Part shown: positions 24,771 to 34,374 of the stretch, in pieces | How the letters are laid out: each line of letters opens with the position of its first letter | Numbering within the stretch: position 1 is the first letter of the stretch | Assembly: GCA_035325995.1 (NCBI GenBank) | Contig: DAOKYU010000003.1 | Coordinates: 124,001-188,000, forward strand | DNA: 64,000 nt | Origin: Thermodesulfobacteriota bacterium | GTDB lineage: Bacteria > Desulfobacterota_D > UBA1144 > Nemesobacterales > UBA2774 | Reading direction: 5' to 3' | The notes under the pieces: model-generated | Told to the model about the DNA's origin: nothing | The model's database searches: none | Seen by the model: only the letters and a program-made list of their open reading frames with translations | Translations under genes and position numbers: made by a program

Positions 24771-25718
24771 TTATTTGGCTGACATCCCGGCCTGGGCAAA
24801 GCCGGCCGATACGGTACCCCTTAAAGCCTCGACGTCGCGGGCGGGCGGGGCCCCGAACATTCTCGTATATTCCCGGCTGAAATGTGACGGACTTTTATAG
24901 CCGACGCGATGCGCGGCGTTTTCGGCGCTTAGACCCTCGGAAAGCATTATACGCCTCGCTTCGAGGAGGCGGAGATGCTTCCGGTATTGGAGCGGGCTCA
25001 TGGCGGTCATTTCCTTGAAATGGTAATGAAACGAGGAGGGGCTCATGTATGCAAGCTCCGCCATATCCTCGATTCGCATAGCCTCCGGGATGTTCTCCTT
25101 TAGAGTCTGAATCACCTTCGCTATGCGTTCCGCATGGCTTCCGTTAACGGCGATCTGCGCGATTCTTTTTCCCTGCGCCCCGCTGAGGAGCCGGTAGCAT
25201 ATCTCGCGCGTTATCATCGGCGCGACGAGGGGAATATCCCCCGGCGCATCGAGAAGCCTCACGAGCCTTAGGACGGCGTCGGTCAGCGCCCCGTCGAGCT
25301 TGTCGACGAAGAGGCCGCGAGCGGTGCCGCCCCCCGCGAGGGCCGGCCCCCGGTCCATCTGCGTAATGAGCTCGCCGATATGCTTGGGGTCGATGTCTAT
25401 CTGGAGGGAAAGATACGGCCTCTCGGGCGAGGCCTCTGTAACCTGCCCCGTAGCCGGGAGGCTGACCGATACCACGAGATACTCCGAGGGCTCGTAGCGG
25501 TAAATTTCGCCTTCGAGCATGACTTCCTTTTTACCCTGTACGATGACGCAGAATGACGGGCTGTAGACTACCGGCATCTTCATGCTCGGGCTCGACGATC
25601 TTATGCACCGGACGCCGGGTATGCCGGTATCGTGGATACCGTCTTCCCTGGAGTATTTGTCAATTAATTCTATAAGCTCTTTACGCTGAAATTCGTCCAT
25701 GAGACTGGTTTCTCTCAA
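24771..25718 (-). CDS. AraC-family regulator with AraC_N domain
   Basis: A 315-residue transcription factor. The N-terminal half is of the AraC_N type (MPVVYSPSFCVIVQGKKEVMLEGEI). The C-terminal half carries two helix-turn-helix motifs (about 210-300; MRIEDMAELAYMSPSSFHYHFKEMT and AAHRVGYKSPSHFSREYTRMFG). It is divergent from a two-gene SDR operon whose promoter it overlooks, so it very likely controls that operon in response to a small molecule. Regulators of this type beside oxidoreductases often respond to aldehydes or similar compounds, which is only inference here. Confidence 0.92.
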   Translation of the reverse strand: MRETSLMDEFQRKELIELIDKYSREDGIHDTGIPGVRCIRSSSPSMKMPVVYSPSFCVIVQGKKEVMLEGEIYRYEPSEYLVVSVSLPATGQVTEASPERPYLSLQIDIDPKHIGELITQMDRGPALAGGGTARGLFVDKLDGALTDAVLRLVRLLDAPGDIPLVAPMITREICYRLLSGAQGKRIAQIAVNGSHAERIAKVIQTLKENIPEAMRIEDMAELAYMSPSSFHYHFKEMTAMSPLQYRKHLRLLEARRIMLSEGLSAENAAHRVGYKSPSHFSREYTRMFGAPPARDVEALRGTVSAGFAQAGMSAK

Positions 25719-25734
25719 GTGTCGGCTGGGTTTA

Positions 25735-25762
25735 TTGTACCGGTTTATAGAAAGAGTATAAG
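25735..25762 (+). promoter_or_regulatory. Promoter of the SDR operon
   Basis: TTGTAC (25735-25740) and TATAAG (25757-25762) are 16 bases apart, between the AraC-type regulator and the first SDR gene. The transcript would have a leader of about 105 bases before the ATG at 25877. Confidence 0.5.
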
Positions 25763-25876
25763 GTGATTGGAGGATTAGGCAATAATAAGGGAGTTCCGGG
25801 TATTCAGAAAATGCAGCCGGATTGTAGACTGAATCTTATCGAAACCAAAACCCGTAAACAAAAAGAGGAGGCAGTA

Positions 25877-26614
25877 ATGAGCAGAAGCATTGAAGGTAAG
25901 GTTATCGCGATCACGGGGGCCAGCAGCGGAATAGGCGAGGCCACGGCGCGGCTTCTTGCCGGGAGCGGCGCGAGGGTAGTCCTCGGCGCACGCCGCACGG
26001 AGAGGCTCGAAGGCATAGTGAGAGACATACGGGGAAAGGGCGGCACGGCGGAGTTCAGGGAGCTAGACGTCAGGAGCCGCGAAGATACCGCGGCATTCGT
26101 CGATTTCGCCGGGGAAAAATTCGGGTGGCTGGACGTTATATTCAACAACGCCGGCGTTATGCCGCTTTCGCCGATGAGCGCGCTCAAGACGGACGAATGG
26201 GATAACATGATAGACGTCAACATACGCGGGGTTCTAAACGGCATTGCAGCGGCGCTTCCGGTCATGGAGGCCCAGGGCGGCGGGCATATAATCAACAACG
26301 CATCCATAGGCGCGCACGTGGTCGTGCCGACGGGGGCCGTGTACTGCGGGACGAAATATGCCGTATGGGCGATTTCCGAGGGGCTCCGCCAGGAATCTAA
26401 AAACGTGCGCGTCACGATCATATCGCCGGGCGTGATCGAGACCGAGCTCGGCTCGGACATCACGGACGACACCGCGAAGGGCGCCCTCGAAGAGTTCAGG
26501 AAGATATCGCTTACGCCGGATGCGATTGCCGGGGCGGTGCTTTACGCGGCGTCGCAGCCGGACAACGTGGACGTAAACGAGATTATCGTTCGCCCGACAG
26601 CGAGCGCTTTTTGA
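25877..26614 (+). CDS. Short-chain dehydrogenase/reductase 1
   Basis: A 245-residue SDR oxidoreductase. The dinucleotide fold begins ITGASSGIGEA, NNAG is present in the fourth strand, and the catalytic Ser and Tyr-x-x-x-Lys appear in INNASIGAHV and YCGTK. Its closest general match is the YdfG-like serine/threonine dehydrogenase type; substrate unknown. The start at 25877 is chosen because aggagg lies 8 bases before it and the fold begins a few residues later. An upstream in-frame start at 25763 overlaps the promoter. It is first in a pair with the next SDR gene, under the AraC-type regulator. Confidence 0.9.
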   Translation: MSRSIEGKVIAITGASSGIGEATARLLAGSGARVVLGARRTERLEGIVRDIRGKGGTAEFRELDVRSREDTAAFVDFAGEKFGWLDVIFNNAGVMPLSPMSALKTDEWDNMIDVNIRGVLNGIAAALPVMEAQGGGHIINNASIGAHVVVPTGAVYCGTKYAVWAISEGLRQESKNVRVTIISPGVIETELGSDITDDTAKGALEEFRKISLTPDAIAGAVLYAASQPDNVDVNEIIVRPTASAF

Positions 26615-26656
26615 GGGATAATTAATCCAAAGAAATTAGACAGAAAGGAGGCAGCA

Positions 26657-27409
26657 ATGAAAATCGCAATCGTAACCGGTGGGAGCAGGGGACTCGGGAA
26701 GAGCATGTGCCTTCACATAGCCGACGGGGGGCACGACGTCCTGCTGACATACCGCAGCCGTAAGGACGAGGCGGATGCCGTCGTCTCCGGGATTCAAAAG
26801 AAGGGCCGGAAGGCCGCGGCTCTCAAGCTCGACGCCGGAGATTCCGCGTCGTTCGGCGCTTTCGCCGAGTCGGTAAGGAGCATGCTCGGAGAAGCCTGGG
26901 GCAGGGACAACTTCGATTTCCTCGTCAACAATGCGGGTATAGGGATAAGCGCTCCTGTAACGGAGACTACGGAGGAGCAGTTCGACACCCTCTGCAACAT
27001 TCATTTAAAGGGCGTTTTCTTCCTGACGCAGAAGCTTCTCCCTCTCATGGCGGACGGCGGGGGCATCGTGAACGTGTCCACGGGCCTCGCGCGCTTCACT
27101 CTCCCGGGCTATGCCGCCTACGCGTCGATGAAAGGGGCGGTAGAGGTTCTCACCCGCTACATGGCAAAGGAGCTCGGCCCGAGGGGAATCAGGGTGAACA
27201 CGATCGCGCCCGGCGCGATAGAGACTGATTTCGAAGGCGGCGCGGTGAGGGACAACGAGCACATCAATGCATTCATCGCCTCGCAGACGGCCCTCGGAAG
27301 GGTGGGGCTTCCGGACGACGTAGGGAGCGCCGTCGCGGCGCTTTTGTCGGACGACGCGCGCTGGATAAACGGGCAGCGCGTCGAAGTCTCCGGCGGTATG
27401 TTCCTATAG
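26657..27409 (+). CDS. Short-chain dehydrogenase/reductase 2 (FabG-like)
   Basis: A 250-residue SDR with the cofactor motif VTGGSRGLGKS, LVNNAGIG, catalytic Ser in VNVSTGLA and YASMKGAV for Tyr and Lys. The C-terminal GQRVEVSGGMFL is the classic SDR ending. The Arg after the second strand (YRSRK) suggests NADP(H). It has aaaggagg directly before its ATG and follows the first SDR by 42 bases, so both are probably co-transcribed. The two proteins are only distantly similar. Confidence 0.92.
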   Translation: MKIAIVTGGSRGLGKSMCLHIADGGHDVLLTYRSRKDEADAVVSGIQKKGRKAAALKLDAGDSASFGAFAESVRSMLGEAWGRDNFDFLVNNAGIGISAPVTETTEEQFDTLCNIHLKGVFFLTQKLLPLMADGGGIVNVSTGLARFTLPGYAAYASMKGAVEVLTRYMAKELGPRGIRVNTIAPGAIETDFEGGAVRDNEHINAFIASQTALGRVGLPDDVGSAVAALLSDDARWINGQRVEVSGGMFL

Positions 27410-27480
27410 GGGTAAACGCAGGGCTGCCGCAAGGCGGCCTTGCCTTATTTACGGTTTGGTTTGTCCGGGGATTGGGACTC

Positions 27481-27556
27481 TGGAGCGGGCGACGGGATTC
27501 GAACCCGCGACCCTAAGCTTGGGAAGCTTATGCTCTACCAGCTGAGCTACACCCGC
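27481..27556 (-). tRNA. tRNA-Gly (anticodon CCC)
   Basis: On the minus strand the cloverleaf is complete: acceptor gcgggtg paired with cgcccgc, D-arm with AGCTGGTA loop, anticodon stem taagc/gctta with loop ttcccaa (anticodon CCC), a 5-base variable loop, T-arm with TTCGAAT loop, and an encoded CCA end. It is 76 bases long. Confidence 0.96.
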
Positions 27557-27571
27557 GCCAGTTAAAAATCT

Positions 27572-27595
27572 ATTATAACCTTGGGTGGTTGTCAA
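27572..27595 (-). promoter_or_regulatory. Probable promoter of tRNA-Gly
   Basis: A perfect TATAAT (27572-27577) lies 15 bases before the tRNA. A TTGACA (27590-27595) lies only 12 bases further up, too close for a normal pair; TTTATT overlapping it would be at 16 bases. One or the other probably serves. Confidence 0.45.
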
Positions 27596-27774
27596 TAAAT
27601 TCCGGGGCGAAGTCCCGGCAAGATGAATTTCCTCTATGGGACGAGCGTACTCCCCGGGGGGCTCCAGTTGTTTTTTTCGGTGGACGGCTGTGTTACGATT
27701 AATCTACACGTCTCGCTTCCGGGCATTTCATTCTCGCAGCCTCAGAAATAAAACGCGGGGCGGAGGTTTCCGTA

Positions 27775-28755
27775 ATGGCCGATTCCCCCATATTCATAGT
27801 GGGCTGCCCCAGGAGCGGCACGAAGCTTATAAGGGACCTCCTCCGCTCTCATTCGAACATAACGTTCCCGCCCGAGTCTCATTTTATTCCGCGCCTCTAC
27901 AAACTGTACGGAAACCCCCGCAGCGAAAACGAGGCAGTCAAGATCGCGTCGGCCATACTCGATATACACTGGGTGAAGGGATTCGGGCTTTCCCTGACCC
28001 CGTCTTCGTTCTCCGGCTGCCGCGGCTACGGGGAGATAGTATCCGGAATCTTCCGGGAATGGGCCCGGATGGAGGGCAAGCCGCGCTGGGGAGACAAGAC
28101 CCCCCAGTACGTTACCGACATCCCGGCGCTCGTCGAGATATTCCCCGGCTGCAAGATAATACATATATACCGCGACGGGAGAGACGTCGCCCTCTCTTTA
28201 ATGAGCACATGGTTCGGCTCGGGGAACGTGTATTCGGCTGCCCGGGCATGGAAGCACATGATGGAGAAGGGGCTGCGCGACGGGCACAGGGCAGGCCCGG
28301 AGAGATACCTGGAGATCAGGTACGAGACCCTTATCGAAAGGCCGCGTGAGACAATGGAAAAAGTATGCGAGTTCATAGGCGAGCCTTTTAGCGAAGCCGT
28401 TCTCGCCCCCAGTTTTATAGAAAGCGAGGTCAAGCGCAACAGGCCCGGCGGGTACGGGACGAAGACCAAAATATTGAAAGGCAACCACGGCAAATGGAGG
28501 AATCGAATGTCCGAAGCCGACCGGTCAGTGTTCGAATCGATGGCCGGGGATTTACTCGATGAGCTGGGATACGAGACGGAGGGGCGTGCCCGTAGAATAG
28601 CTGCTCACGAAAAGCTTTTCTGGACGGCGCAGGATTACTGCAAATTTATATGGGGACGGAGAAACAGGATTGCGGCCAGGGGATGGCTCAGAAGCGAGCT
28701 TTTTCTCAGGTGGGCGGATTTAATGGGCAGCCCCAGGCAAAAGGACGGGCAATAA
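27775..28755 (+). CDS. Sulfotransferase-family protein
   Basis: A 326-residue PAPS-dependent sulfotransferase-like protein. The 5'-phosphosulfate loop is near the start (FIVGCPRSGTKLIRDLLRSH) and the 3'-phosphate motif is IIHIYRDGRDVALS at about residue 125. WGDKTPQY and an aromatic C-terminus follow. It would transfer sulfate to a glycan, lipid or small molecule. It lies alone between the tRNA and the murQ operon; whether it belongs to envelope modification is unclear. The glycan cluster 7 kb downstream is a possible partner pathway, by inference only. Confidence 0.85.
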   Translation: MADSPIFIVGCPRSGTKLIRDLLRSHSNITFPPESHFIPRLYKLYGNPRSENEAVKIASAILDIHWVKGFGLSLTPSSFSGCRGYGEIVSGIFREWARMEGKPRWGDKTPQYVTDIPALVEIFPGCKIIHIYRDGRDVALSLMSTWFGSGNVYSAARAWKHMMEKGLRDGHRAGPERYLEIRYETLIERPRETMEKVCEFIGEPFSEAVLAPSFIESEVKRNRPGGYGTKTKILKGNHGKWRNRMSEADRSVFESMAGDLLDELGYETEGRARRIAAHEKLFWTAQDYCKFIWGRRNRIAARGWLRSELFLRWADLMGSPRQKDGQ

Positions 28756-28804
28756 ATTTCGGCCCGGTGTTAATAAGTCGGGAGCGGCGAGATATAATAG
28801 AACC

Positions 28805-29713
28805 GTGGCTGAATCCAGAAAGACAGGGCACCTCCTTACAGAGCGCGTTAATCCCCGGACGGAAAAGCTCGACGAGCTTCCGGCGCTCGGAATCGTCGAA
28901 TCGATCATCTCCGAAGACGGCACCATAGTTTCGGCGATCGAAAAGGAGAAGGAGAATATAGCGCGCGCAGTCGAGCTCATCACGGAGAGGCTCGGACGCG
29001 GAGGACGCCTCGTTTTTATAGGCGCAGGCACCAGCGGACGCCTCGGAGTGATCGAGGCCGCCGAGTGCCCGCCCACGTTCGGCACGGACCCCGACACGAT
29101 ACTTGGGATAATCGCCGGCGGCCGGAAGGCCGTGTGGAGGTCGGCCGAGGGGGCCGAGGATTCCTCCGAAGAAGCGCGGAAGAAACTCGAGCGTATAGAC
29201 CTTAAAAAGAAAGACGTGCTCGTCGGCATAGCCGCGAGCGGCGGCACTCCATTTGTCGAAGGCGCTCTCGCGTACGCGCAGAAAAAAGGGAGCGGCCGCA
29301 TACTCGTCACCTGTAATCCTGTCGAAACGATCGTGCCCGAGGTCGTAATATCCCTACTCGTCGGCCCCGAGGTGATTACGGGCTCGACGCGTATGAAGGC
29401 CGGGACGGCGACGAAGATGGTGCTAAACATGTTAACGACGGCCTCGATGGTAAGACTCGGAAAGACGTACGGGAATCTCATGGTGGACGTTAGGGCGGGG
29501 TCGGCAAAGCTCCGGGACAGGGCGAAGCGGCTCGTCGTGATGATAACGGGCGTCGGCGAGGAAAGGGCCGCCGAGCTCCTCCATGGCTCGAAGTGGGACG
29601 TAAAGGCGGCAATCGTAATGGGGATAAAGAACGCGGACTATAAAAAAGCAAGGAAGCTCTTGAAGGAGCACGGGGGATTCCTCCGGGCCGTGATAGGCCA
29701 GGCACGAAAATGA
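28805..29713 (+). CDS. murQ: N-acetylmuramic acid 6-phosphate etherase
   Basis: Cleaves the D-lactyl ether of MurNAc-6-phosphate to GlcNAc-6-phosphate and lactate in cell-wall recycling. The 302 residues match the family length. Signatures: GAGTSGRLGVIEAAECPPTF, VLVGIAASGGTPFV and GSTRMKAGTATKMVLNM of the SIS fold. Start is GTG at 28805, with a weak ggagcgg upstream. The next gene (anmK) overlaps it by four bases, so the two are translationally coupled and form one operon with nagZ and a symporter. Confidence 0.97.
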   Translation: MAESRKTGHLLTERVNPRTEKLDELPALGIVESIISEDGTIVSAIEKEKENIARAVELITERLGRGGRLVFIGAGTSGRLGVIEAAECPPTFGTDPDTILGIIAGGRKAVWRSAEGAEDSSEEARKKLERIDLKKKDVLVGIAASGGTPFVEGALAYAQKKGSGRILVTCNPVETIVPEVVISLLVGPEVITGSTRMKAGTATKMVLNMLTTASMVRLGKTYGNLMVDVRAGSAKLRDRAKRLVVMITGVGEERAAELLHGSKWDVKAAIVMGIKNADYKKARKLLKEHGGFLRAVIGQARK

Positions 29714-30894
29714 TAAAGGACCTGATGCTGCTGTTCAGAAAGAAGGAGAGGGTCGTGACAGGCCTCATCTCCGGGACGTCGATGGACGGCATAGACGCGG
29801 CCCTCGTAAGGATCAGGGGCAAAGGCGCCGGTACGGAAATCGAGCTCCTCGAATTCACGTGCGTGCCGTACACGCCCGAAATCACCGCGAGGCTCGGACG
29901 ACTCCGGCAGGGATGCACGCCCGGCGATATCTCTGAGCTCAATTTCCTCGTAGGGGAGGCGTTCGCCGGGGCCGCTCTGGCCGTTATGGAAAAGGCCGGG
30001 CTCGCACCGAACGACGTGGACCTCATCGGCTCGCACGGCCAGACCGTGAGCCACGTACCGCCGTCGGCAGGAGCGGGGATTCCCTCGACTTTACAGATAG
30101 GCGAGCCCGACGTCATTGCCGAGCGGACGGGCATTACGACGATCGGCGATTTCAGGACGCGGGACGTCGCCGCGGGAGGGGAGGGCGCCCCGCTCGTGCC
30201 CTACGCGGATTACATACTTTTCTCGAAGCCGGGCGAAACGAGAATCGCACAGAATATCGGCGGCATAGCGAACGCCACCGTGATAACCGGGCACATGGAC
30301 GGCGTGACTGCGTTCGACACCGGCCCCGGCAACATGCTGATGGACAGGATAATGACGCTCGCGTCCGGAGGGAAAGAAAGATTCGACAGGAACGGCGAGG
30401 AGGCTTCCAGGGGCAAGGTTAACGAGGCTCTTTTAAAGGAGCTACTGTCGGACCCATACTATACGAAGCAGCCCCCGAAATCGACCGGGGAAGAGCTCTT
30501 CGGGAGCGCCGTGGCCGAGAGGCTCTACGGAATGGTCGAAGGCGGCAAGCTCACTCTCGGCGATCTCATGGCCACGGTTCTCGCGCTCACAGTCGAATCC
30601 ATATCGCTCTCCTATGAAGAATTCATATTCCCCGGGCACGAGGTAGGCGAGGTGATTCTAAGCGGCGGCGGATGCAGGAACGCCTTTCTGGTCGATAAGC
30701 TCCGGGAGAGACTAGGCGGCATCGAACTGACGACGACCGACGCCTACGGCATCCCGGCCGACGCCAAAGAGGCGGTCGCCTTCGCGATACTGGCGAACGA
30801 GTGCATCTCGGGGAACGCCGGCAACCTGCCCGGCGTCACGGGGGCGAGGCGGAGCGTGCCGCTGGGGAAAATATCGCCCGGAGGCCTCGGCTAA
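29710..30894 (+). CDS. anmK: Anhydro-N-acetylmuramic acid kinase
   Basis: Phosphorylates 1,6-anhydroMurNAc while opening the anhydro ring, giving MurNAc-6-phosphate, the substrate of MurQ. The 394 residues include TGLISGTSMDGIDAALVR (phosphate loop), LIGSHGQTVSHVP and DTGPGNMLMD, all family hallmarks. It overlaps murQ by 4 bases (ATGA) and precedes nagZ by 9 bases. The enzyme acts in the cytoplasm on sugars brought in after peptidoglycan turnover. Confidence 0.97.
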   Translation: MIKDLMLLFRKKERVVTGLISGTSMDGIDAALVRIRGKGAGTEIELLEFTCVPYTPEITARLGRLRQGCTPGDISELNFLVGEAFAGAALAVMEKAGLAPNDVDLIGSHGQTVSHVPPSAGAGIPSTLQIGEPDVIAERTGITTIGDFRTRDVAAGGEGAPLVPYADYILFSKPGETRIAQNIGGIANATVITGHMDGVTAFDTGPGNMLMDRIMTLASGGKERFDRNGEEASRGKVNEALLKELLSDPYYTKQPPKSTGEELFGSAVAERLYGMVEGGKLTLGDLMATVLALTVESISLSYEEFIFPGHEVGEVILSGGGCRNAFLVDKLRERLGGIELTTTDAYGIPADAKEAVAFAILANECISGNAGNLPGVTGARRSVPLGKISPGGLG

Positions 30895-30903
30895 GACGTA
30901 TAC

Positions 30904-32466
30904 GTGATGAGCATTAAATCATGGCTCGATAAACGGGGGAATATAGACGCATCCGATTTAGACCTTTCCCGAAAGGTCGGCCAGGCCGTGATGCCCAGGC
31001 TGGATTTCAAGGTGGACGGCTCGCTAGAGCTTGCGAAGAAGCTGGTCAGGGAATTTCATGTCGGGGGATTCATAATCTTCGGCGGCAATACGGAATCCGT
31101 CCGAACCGCCGTAGAGGAGCTCCAGGCCGTGTCCGAGGTCCCTCTCCTCTTCGGATGCGACGCCGAAAGGGGCCTGGGGCAGATCGTTTCCGGCGGCTCG
31201 ATCTTCCCTTTTACGATGGCTCTCGGCGCGGCCGGCGACGAGGGGCTCGTTTATTCCGAAGCGCTGTTAACGGCGCGAGAGATGAGGGGGTGCGGCTTCA
31301 ATCTCGTCTTTGCCCCTGTCCTCGACGTGAATTCGAACTCAGAAAATCCGATAATCAACATCCGTTCTTACGGCGACGATCCGGGACTCGTATCCCGTAT
31401 GGGAGGTGCATTCATAAGGGGCTGCCGCGACGGCGGTATATTCTCCTGCGGGAAGCACTTCCCCGGGCACGGGAGCGCGGCGGCGGACTCCCATTCCGAG
31501 CTCCCCGTGCTGACGCTCACTCGTGAGGAGCTTTTCGGGCGTGACCTGAACCCCTTCCGGAGCGCTATAGCCGAAGGGATCGATATGCTCATGACGGCGC
31601 ACGTCGCCCTCCCCGGGATAACCGGGAGCGGCGAACCGGCCACTATTTCGGAGAAGGTTGTGAAGAGTATGCTCCGGGACGAGCTCGGATACGACGGAGT
31701 CGTGATAACAGACTCGTTTCGAATGTCCGGCATAAACGGGCTTGGAGGCGGGGCGGGCCTATCGCTACGCGCCCTTAAAGCGGGCTGCGACATAATCCTC
31801 GACCCGCTGGACCCGTACACGCTCCTTAAAGGATTGAACGAAGCCGCAGCCGAAGGAGCACTCGGCGAGGAAGTCATACTCGAGGCAGTGAACAGAATTA
31901 TTTCGCTCAAGAAATCCCTCCCCGAGGGGCTGCCTGGAATTACTGCGCAATCGAAGGAAGAAGGACGAAAGCTCTCACGGCTCATAACGGAGAAGTCGGT
32001 TTCGATACTCAGGGGCGGAAGCTTAAGATCAGGGCGCGCCGTCCTCTGCACGTTCGACGTAACTGAGTCCGGGCAGGACACAGCAGCCGTATTCGCCGGC
32101 AGGCTTCGCGACGCCGGAGTCGTTTTCGAAGAGGTCAACGTAACCGCGTCTACGGATGTTGATAGACTCTCCGGCGACGCCGGGGATGATACCGCGCTCA
32201 TATGCGCCGTCTTCACGACTGTCGGCGCGTGGAAGAAGCAGTTCTCGCTCCCCGACTCCATGAGGGCCGCACTGAAGCGGCTGTCCTCGGCCTCCGGAGA
32301 AAGCGCCCTCCTTTCGTTCGGCTCGCCCTACGTTGTGCGGGGTCTGGACGGCTTCGGCACGGTAATCTGTGCGTTCGATTCACTCCCGGAATGCCAGTCT
32401 GCGGCCGCCGGCGTACTTCTGGGAACCACCCCGGCCGTCGGCAGAATCCCGGTCGCCGCGTTATAG
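30904..32466 (+). CDS. nagZ: Beta-N-acetylglucosaminidase NagZ (GH3), two-domain
   Basis: Removes GlcNAc from GlcNAc-anhydroMurNAc, releasing the substrate of AnmK. The GH3 domain (about 1-345) shows KHFPGHGSAAADSH and the nucleophile-containing VVITDSFRMSGI (Asp near 260). An extra C-terminal domain (about 360-520) makes it 520 residues, longer than the one-domain enzyme of E. coli (about 340) and closer to Gram-positive or Bacteroidetes forms. There is no signal peptide, so it is cytosolic. Start is GTG 30904 or ATG 30907; both share one ribosome site. It is third in the recycling operon. Confidence 0.94.
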   Translation: MMSIKSWLDKRGNIDASDLDLSRKVGQAVMPRLDFKVDGSLELAKKLVREFHVGGFIIFGGNTESVRTAVEELQAVSEVPLLFGCDAERGLGQIVSGGSIFPFTMALGAAGDEGLVYSEALLTAREMRGCGFNLVFAPVLDVNSNSENPIINIRSYGDDPGLVSRMGGAFIRGCRDGGIFSCGKHFPGHGSAAADSHSELPVLTLTREELFGRDLNPFRSAIAEGIDMLMTAHVALPGITGSGEPATISEKVVKSMLRDELGYDGVVITDSFRMSGINGLGGGAGLSLRALKAGCDIILDPLDPYTLLKGLNEAAAEGALGEEVILEAVNRIISLKKSLPEGLPGITAQSKEEGRKLSRLITEKSVSILRGGSLRSGRAVLCTFDVTESGQDTAAVFAGRLRDAGVVFEEVNVTASTDVDRLSGDAGDDTALICAVFTTVGAWKKQFSLPDSMRAALKRLSSASGESALLSFGSPYVVRGLDGFGTVICAFDSLPECQSAAAGVLLGTTPAVGRIPVAAL

Positions 32467-32508
32467 CGGCTGTTCCCGTTCTTTCCTATCGGGTAAATTA
32501 CACCTCCA

Positions 32509-34284
32509 ATGAACGCCGGCCTGAACTCGGTTTTCTCGTCCCTATCTCCGCTCGACTGGGCCATAGTGGCGGCCTACCTCCTGATTTCTCTCTTCGTCGG
32601 GATTTACTTCACGCGCCGCGCGAGCAGCAGCATGTCGTCTTATTTCGTCACCGGGCGTAATCTCTCGTGGTGGCTGCTCGGCACGTCGATGGTTGCGACG
32701 ACGTTCGCCGCCGATACGCCTCTAGCCGTGACGGGATGGATAAGGACGGACGGCATATGGAAGAACTGGTTCTGGTGGAACTATATATTCAGCCACGTGT
32801 TCATAGCCCTCGTCTTCGCCAGGCTCTGGAGAAGGGCCGACGTCATAACGGACAACGAGCTCAACGAAATCCGCTACAGCGGGAAGCCCGCGGCGTTCCT
32901 CAGGGGATTCAAGGCCTTTTACTACTCCACCCTCTTTAACTTCATCGTCATGGGCTGGGTGATAAGCGCGATGGCCAAGGTGCTGAAGATTTTTTTCGGG
33001 GTGGAGACGACCATAGCGATTGCGATATGCCTCTTCATAGCGTTTTTCTATACGATGATGTCGGGGCTGTGGGGCGTGACGCTCACGGATTTCTTCCAGT
33101 ATTTTCTCGCCCTTTCCGGGACGATAATCCTTGCCTGGGTCATCATAGGCTCGCCCGAGATCGGCGGATTCTCCGGTTTTATCGACAAGCTGGGCACGAT
33201 AGACGAAAAGCACGTCTCACTTTTCATGACCCCCTCGCGTGGAGACCCCGTGAGCGACGGGTTCTGGTCGTCGAGCTTCTTTACGTTCTTCGTTTACCTT
33301 ACCGTCATCTGGTGGTCTTCGCATAACACCGACGGGGGCGGTTATTTCATACAGCGCATGCTTTCGGCGAGGAGCGAGCGGGATTCGGTCCTGGGCACGG
33401 CGTGGTTCGCGATAAACCATTACATCATACGCTTCTGGCCCTGGGTGCTCATTGCGCTCGCGTCCTTGATTATATACCCCACGGCCGAGGTCGCGAACGG
33501 CGACCAGGAGGCGATGTACGTCGTCATGATAAACGAATTCCTGGGGCCCGGGCTGAAGGGAATCCTCTTCGTGACGTTTCTCGCGGCCTTCATGTCCACG
33601 TTGTCGACGCACCTTAACTGGGGGGCGTCCTACATAATGAACGACCTCTACCGGCGGTTCCTCTACAAGGACGGGACGGAAAGGCACTACGTCATGGTCT
33701 CCCGAATCTGCACGCTCGTCCTCACGATACTCGCCGGCTACTTCGCGATGCACATAAGCAACATAGGAAAGGCCTGGATTTTCCTCTGGGCGATGAGCGC
33801 CGGAATCGGGCTGGTGCTGATACTTAGGTGGTTCTGGTGGAGGGTGAACGCCTGGACGGAAATCGCGGCGCTGGCGTCGTCCCTCGCTGCTATTTTCGTA
33901 CTCGTCCTCTACACCAGGTCGCAGGGCATTCCCCTAGAGCTGAAGCACCAGATCCTCGTCATCCCCGTTTCCGTGCTCACATGGATTATCGTGACGTTCG
34001 CGACCAAACCCGAGCCTATCGAAACCCTGAACGGATTCTACAAGAGGGTAAAGCCCTGGGGATGGTGGAAGCCCGTGAGCGACCTCAACCCCGACATCGA
34101 AAAGCCCAGGTTCGCGCCTGTGCTCGTAAACTGGGTGCTCGGCGTTTCGTTTATTCTCTTCGGGATGCTGGGTACGGGAAAGATGCTCCTGGGCTCGACG
34201 TTCTGGGGGCTAGTCATGGCCCTAATCTCAATAATCTCGGGCGTTACCGTCTATCTCAGGCTCCGGAAAGAGCTTACGGACTGA
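32509..34284 (+). CDS. Sodium:solute symporter (SSS family), probably muropeptide sugar uptake
   Basis: A 591-residue membrane protein with about 13-14 hydrophobic helices. The opening LDWAIVAAYLLISLFVGIYFTRRAS and the FVTGRNLSWWLLGTSMVATTFAADTP segment are characteristic of sodium:solute symporters. It starts 42 bases after nagZ and is the last gene of the murQ-anmK-nagZ run. SSS genes sit in such positions in other bacteria without AmpG, so uptake of anhydro-muramyl sugars or of GlcNAc-anhydroMurNAc is the likely role. The substrate is inferred from context only. Confidence 0.87.
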   Translation: MNAGLNSVFSSLSPLDWAIVAAYLLISLFVGIYFTRRASSSMSSYFVTGRNLSWWLLGTSMVATTFAADTPLAVTGWIRTDGIWKNWFWWNYIFSHVFIALVFARLWRRADVITDNELNEIRYSGKPAAFLRGFKAFYYSTLFNFIVMGWVISAMAKVLKIFFGVETTIAIAICLFIAFFYTMMSGLWGVTLTDFFQYFLALSGTIILAWVIIGSPEIGGFSGFIDKLGTIDEKHVSLFMTPSRGDPVSDGFWSSSFFTFFVYLTVIWWSSHNTDGGGYFIQRMLSARSERDSVLGTAWFAINHYIIRFWPWVLIALASLIIYPTAEVANGDQEAMYVVMINEFLGPGLKGILFVTFLAAFMSTLSTHLNWGASYIMNDLYRRFLYKDGTERHYVMVSRICTLVLTILAGYFAMHISNIGKAWIFLWAMSAGIGLVLILRWFWWRVNAWTEIAALASSLAAIFVLVLYTRSQGIPLELKHQILVIPVSVLTWIIVTFATKPEPIETLNGFYKRVKPWGWWKPVSDLNPDIEKPRFAPVLVNWVLGVSFILFGMLGTGKMLLGSTFWGLVMALISIISGVTVYLRLRKELTD

Positions 34285-34374
34285 ACCGAATCTCCGTCGA
34301 AACCCCACCCGGAACTTTAAAAATCCCCGGAGTATGTTATAACTTATCTGTAGTTCTTGATCCGGGAACGAACA

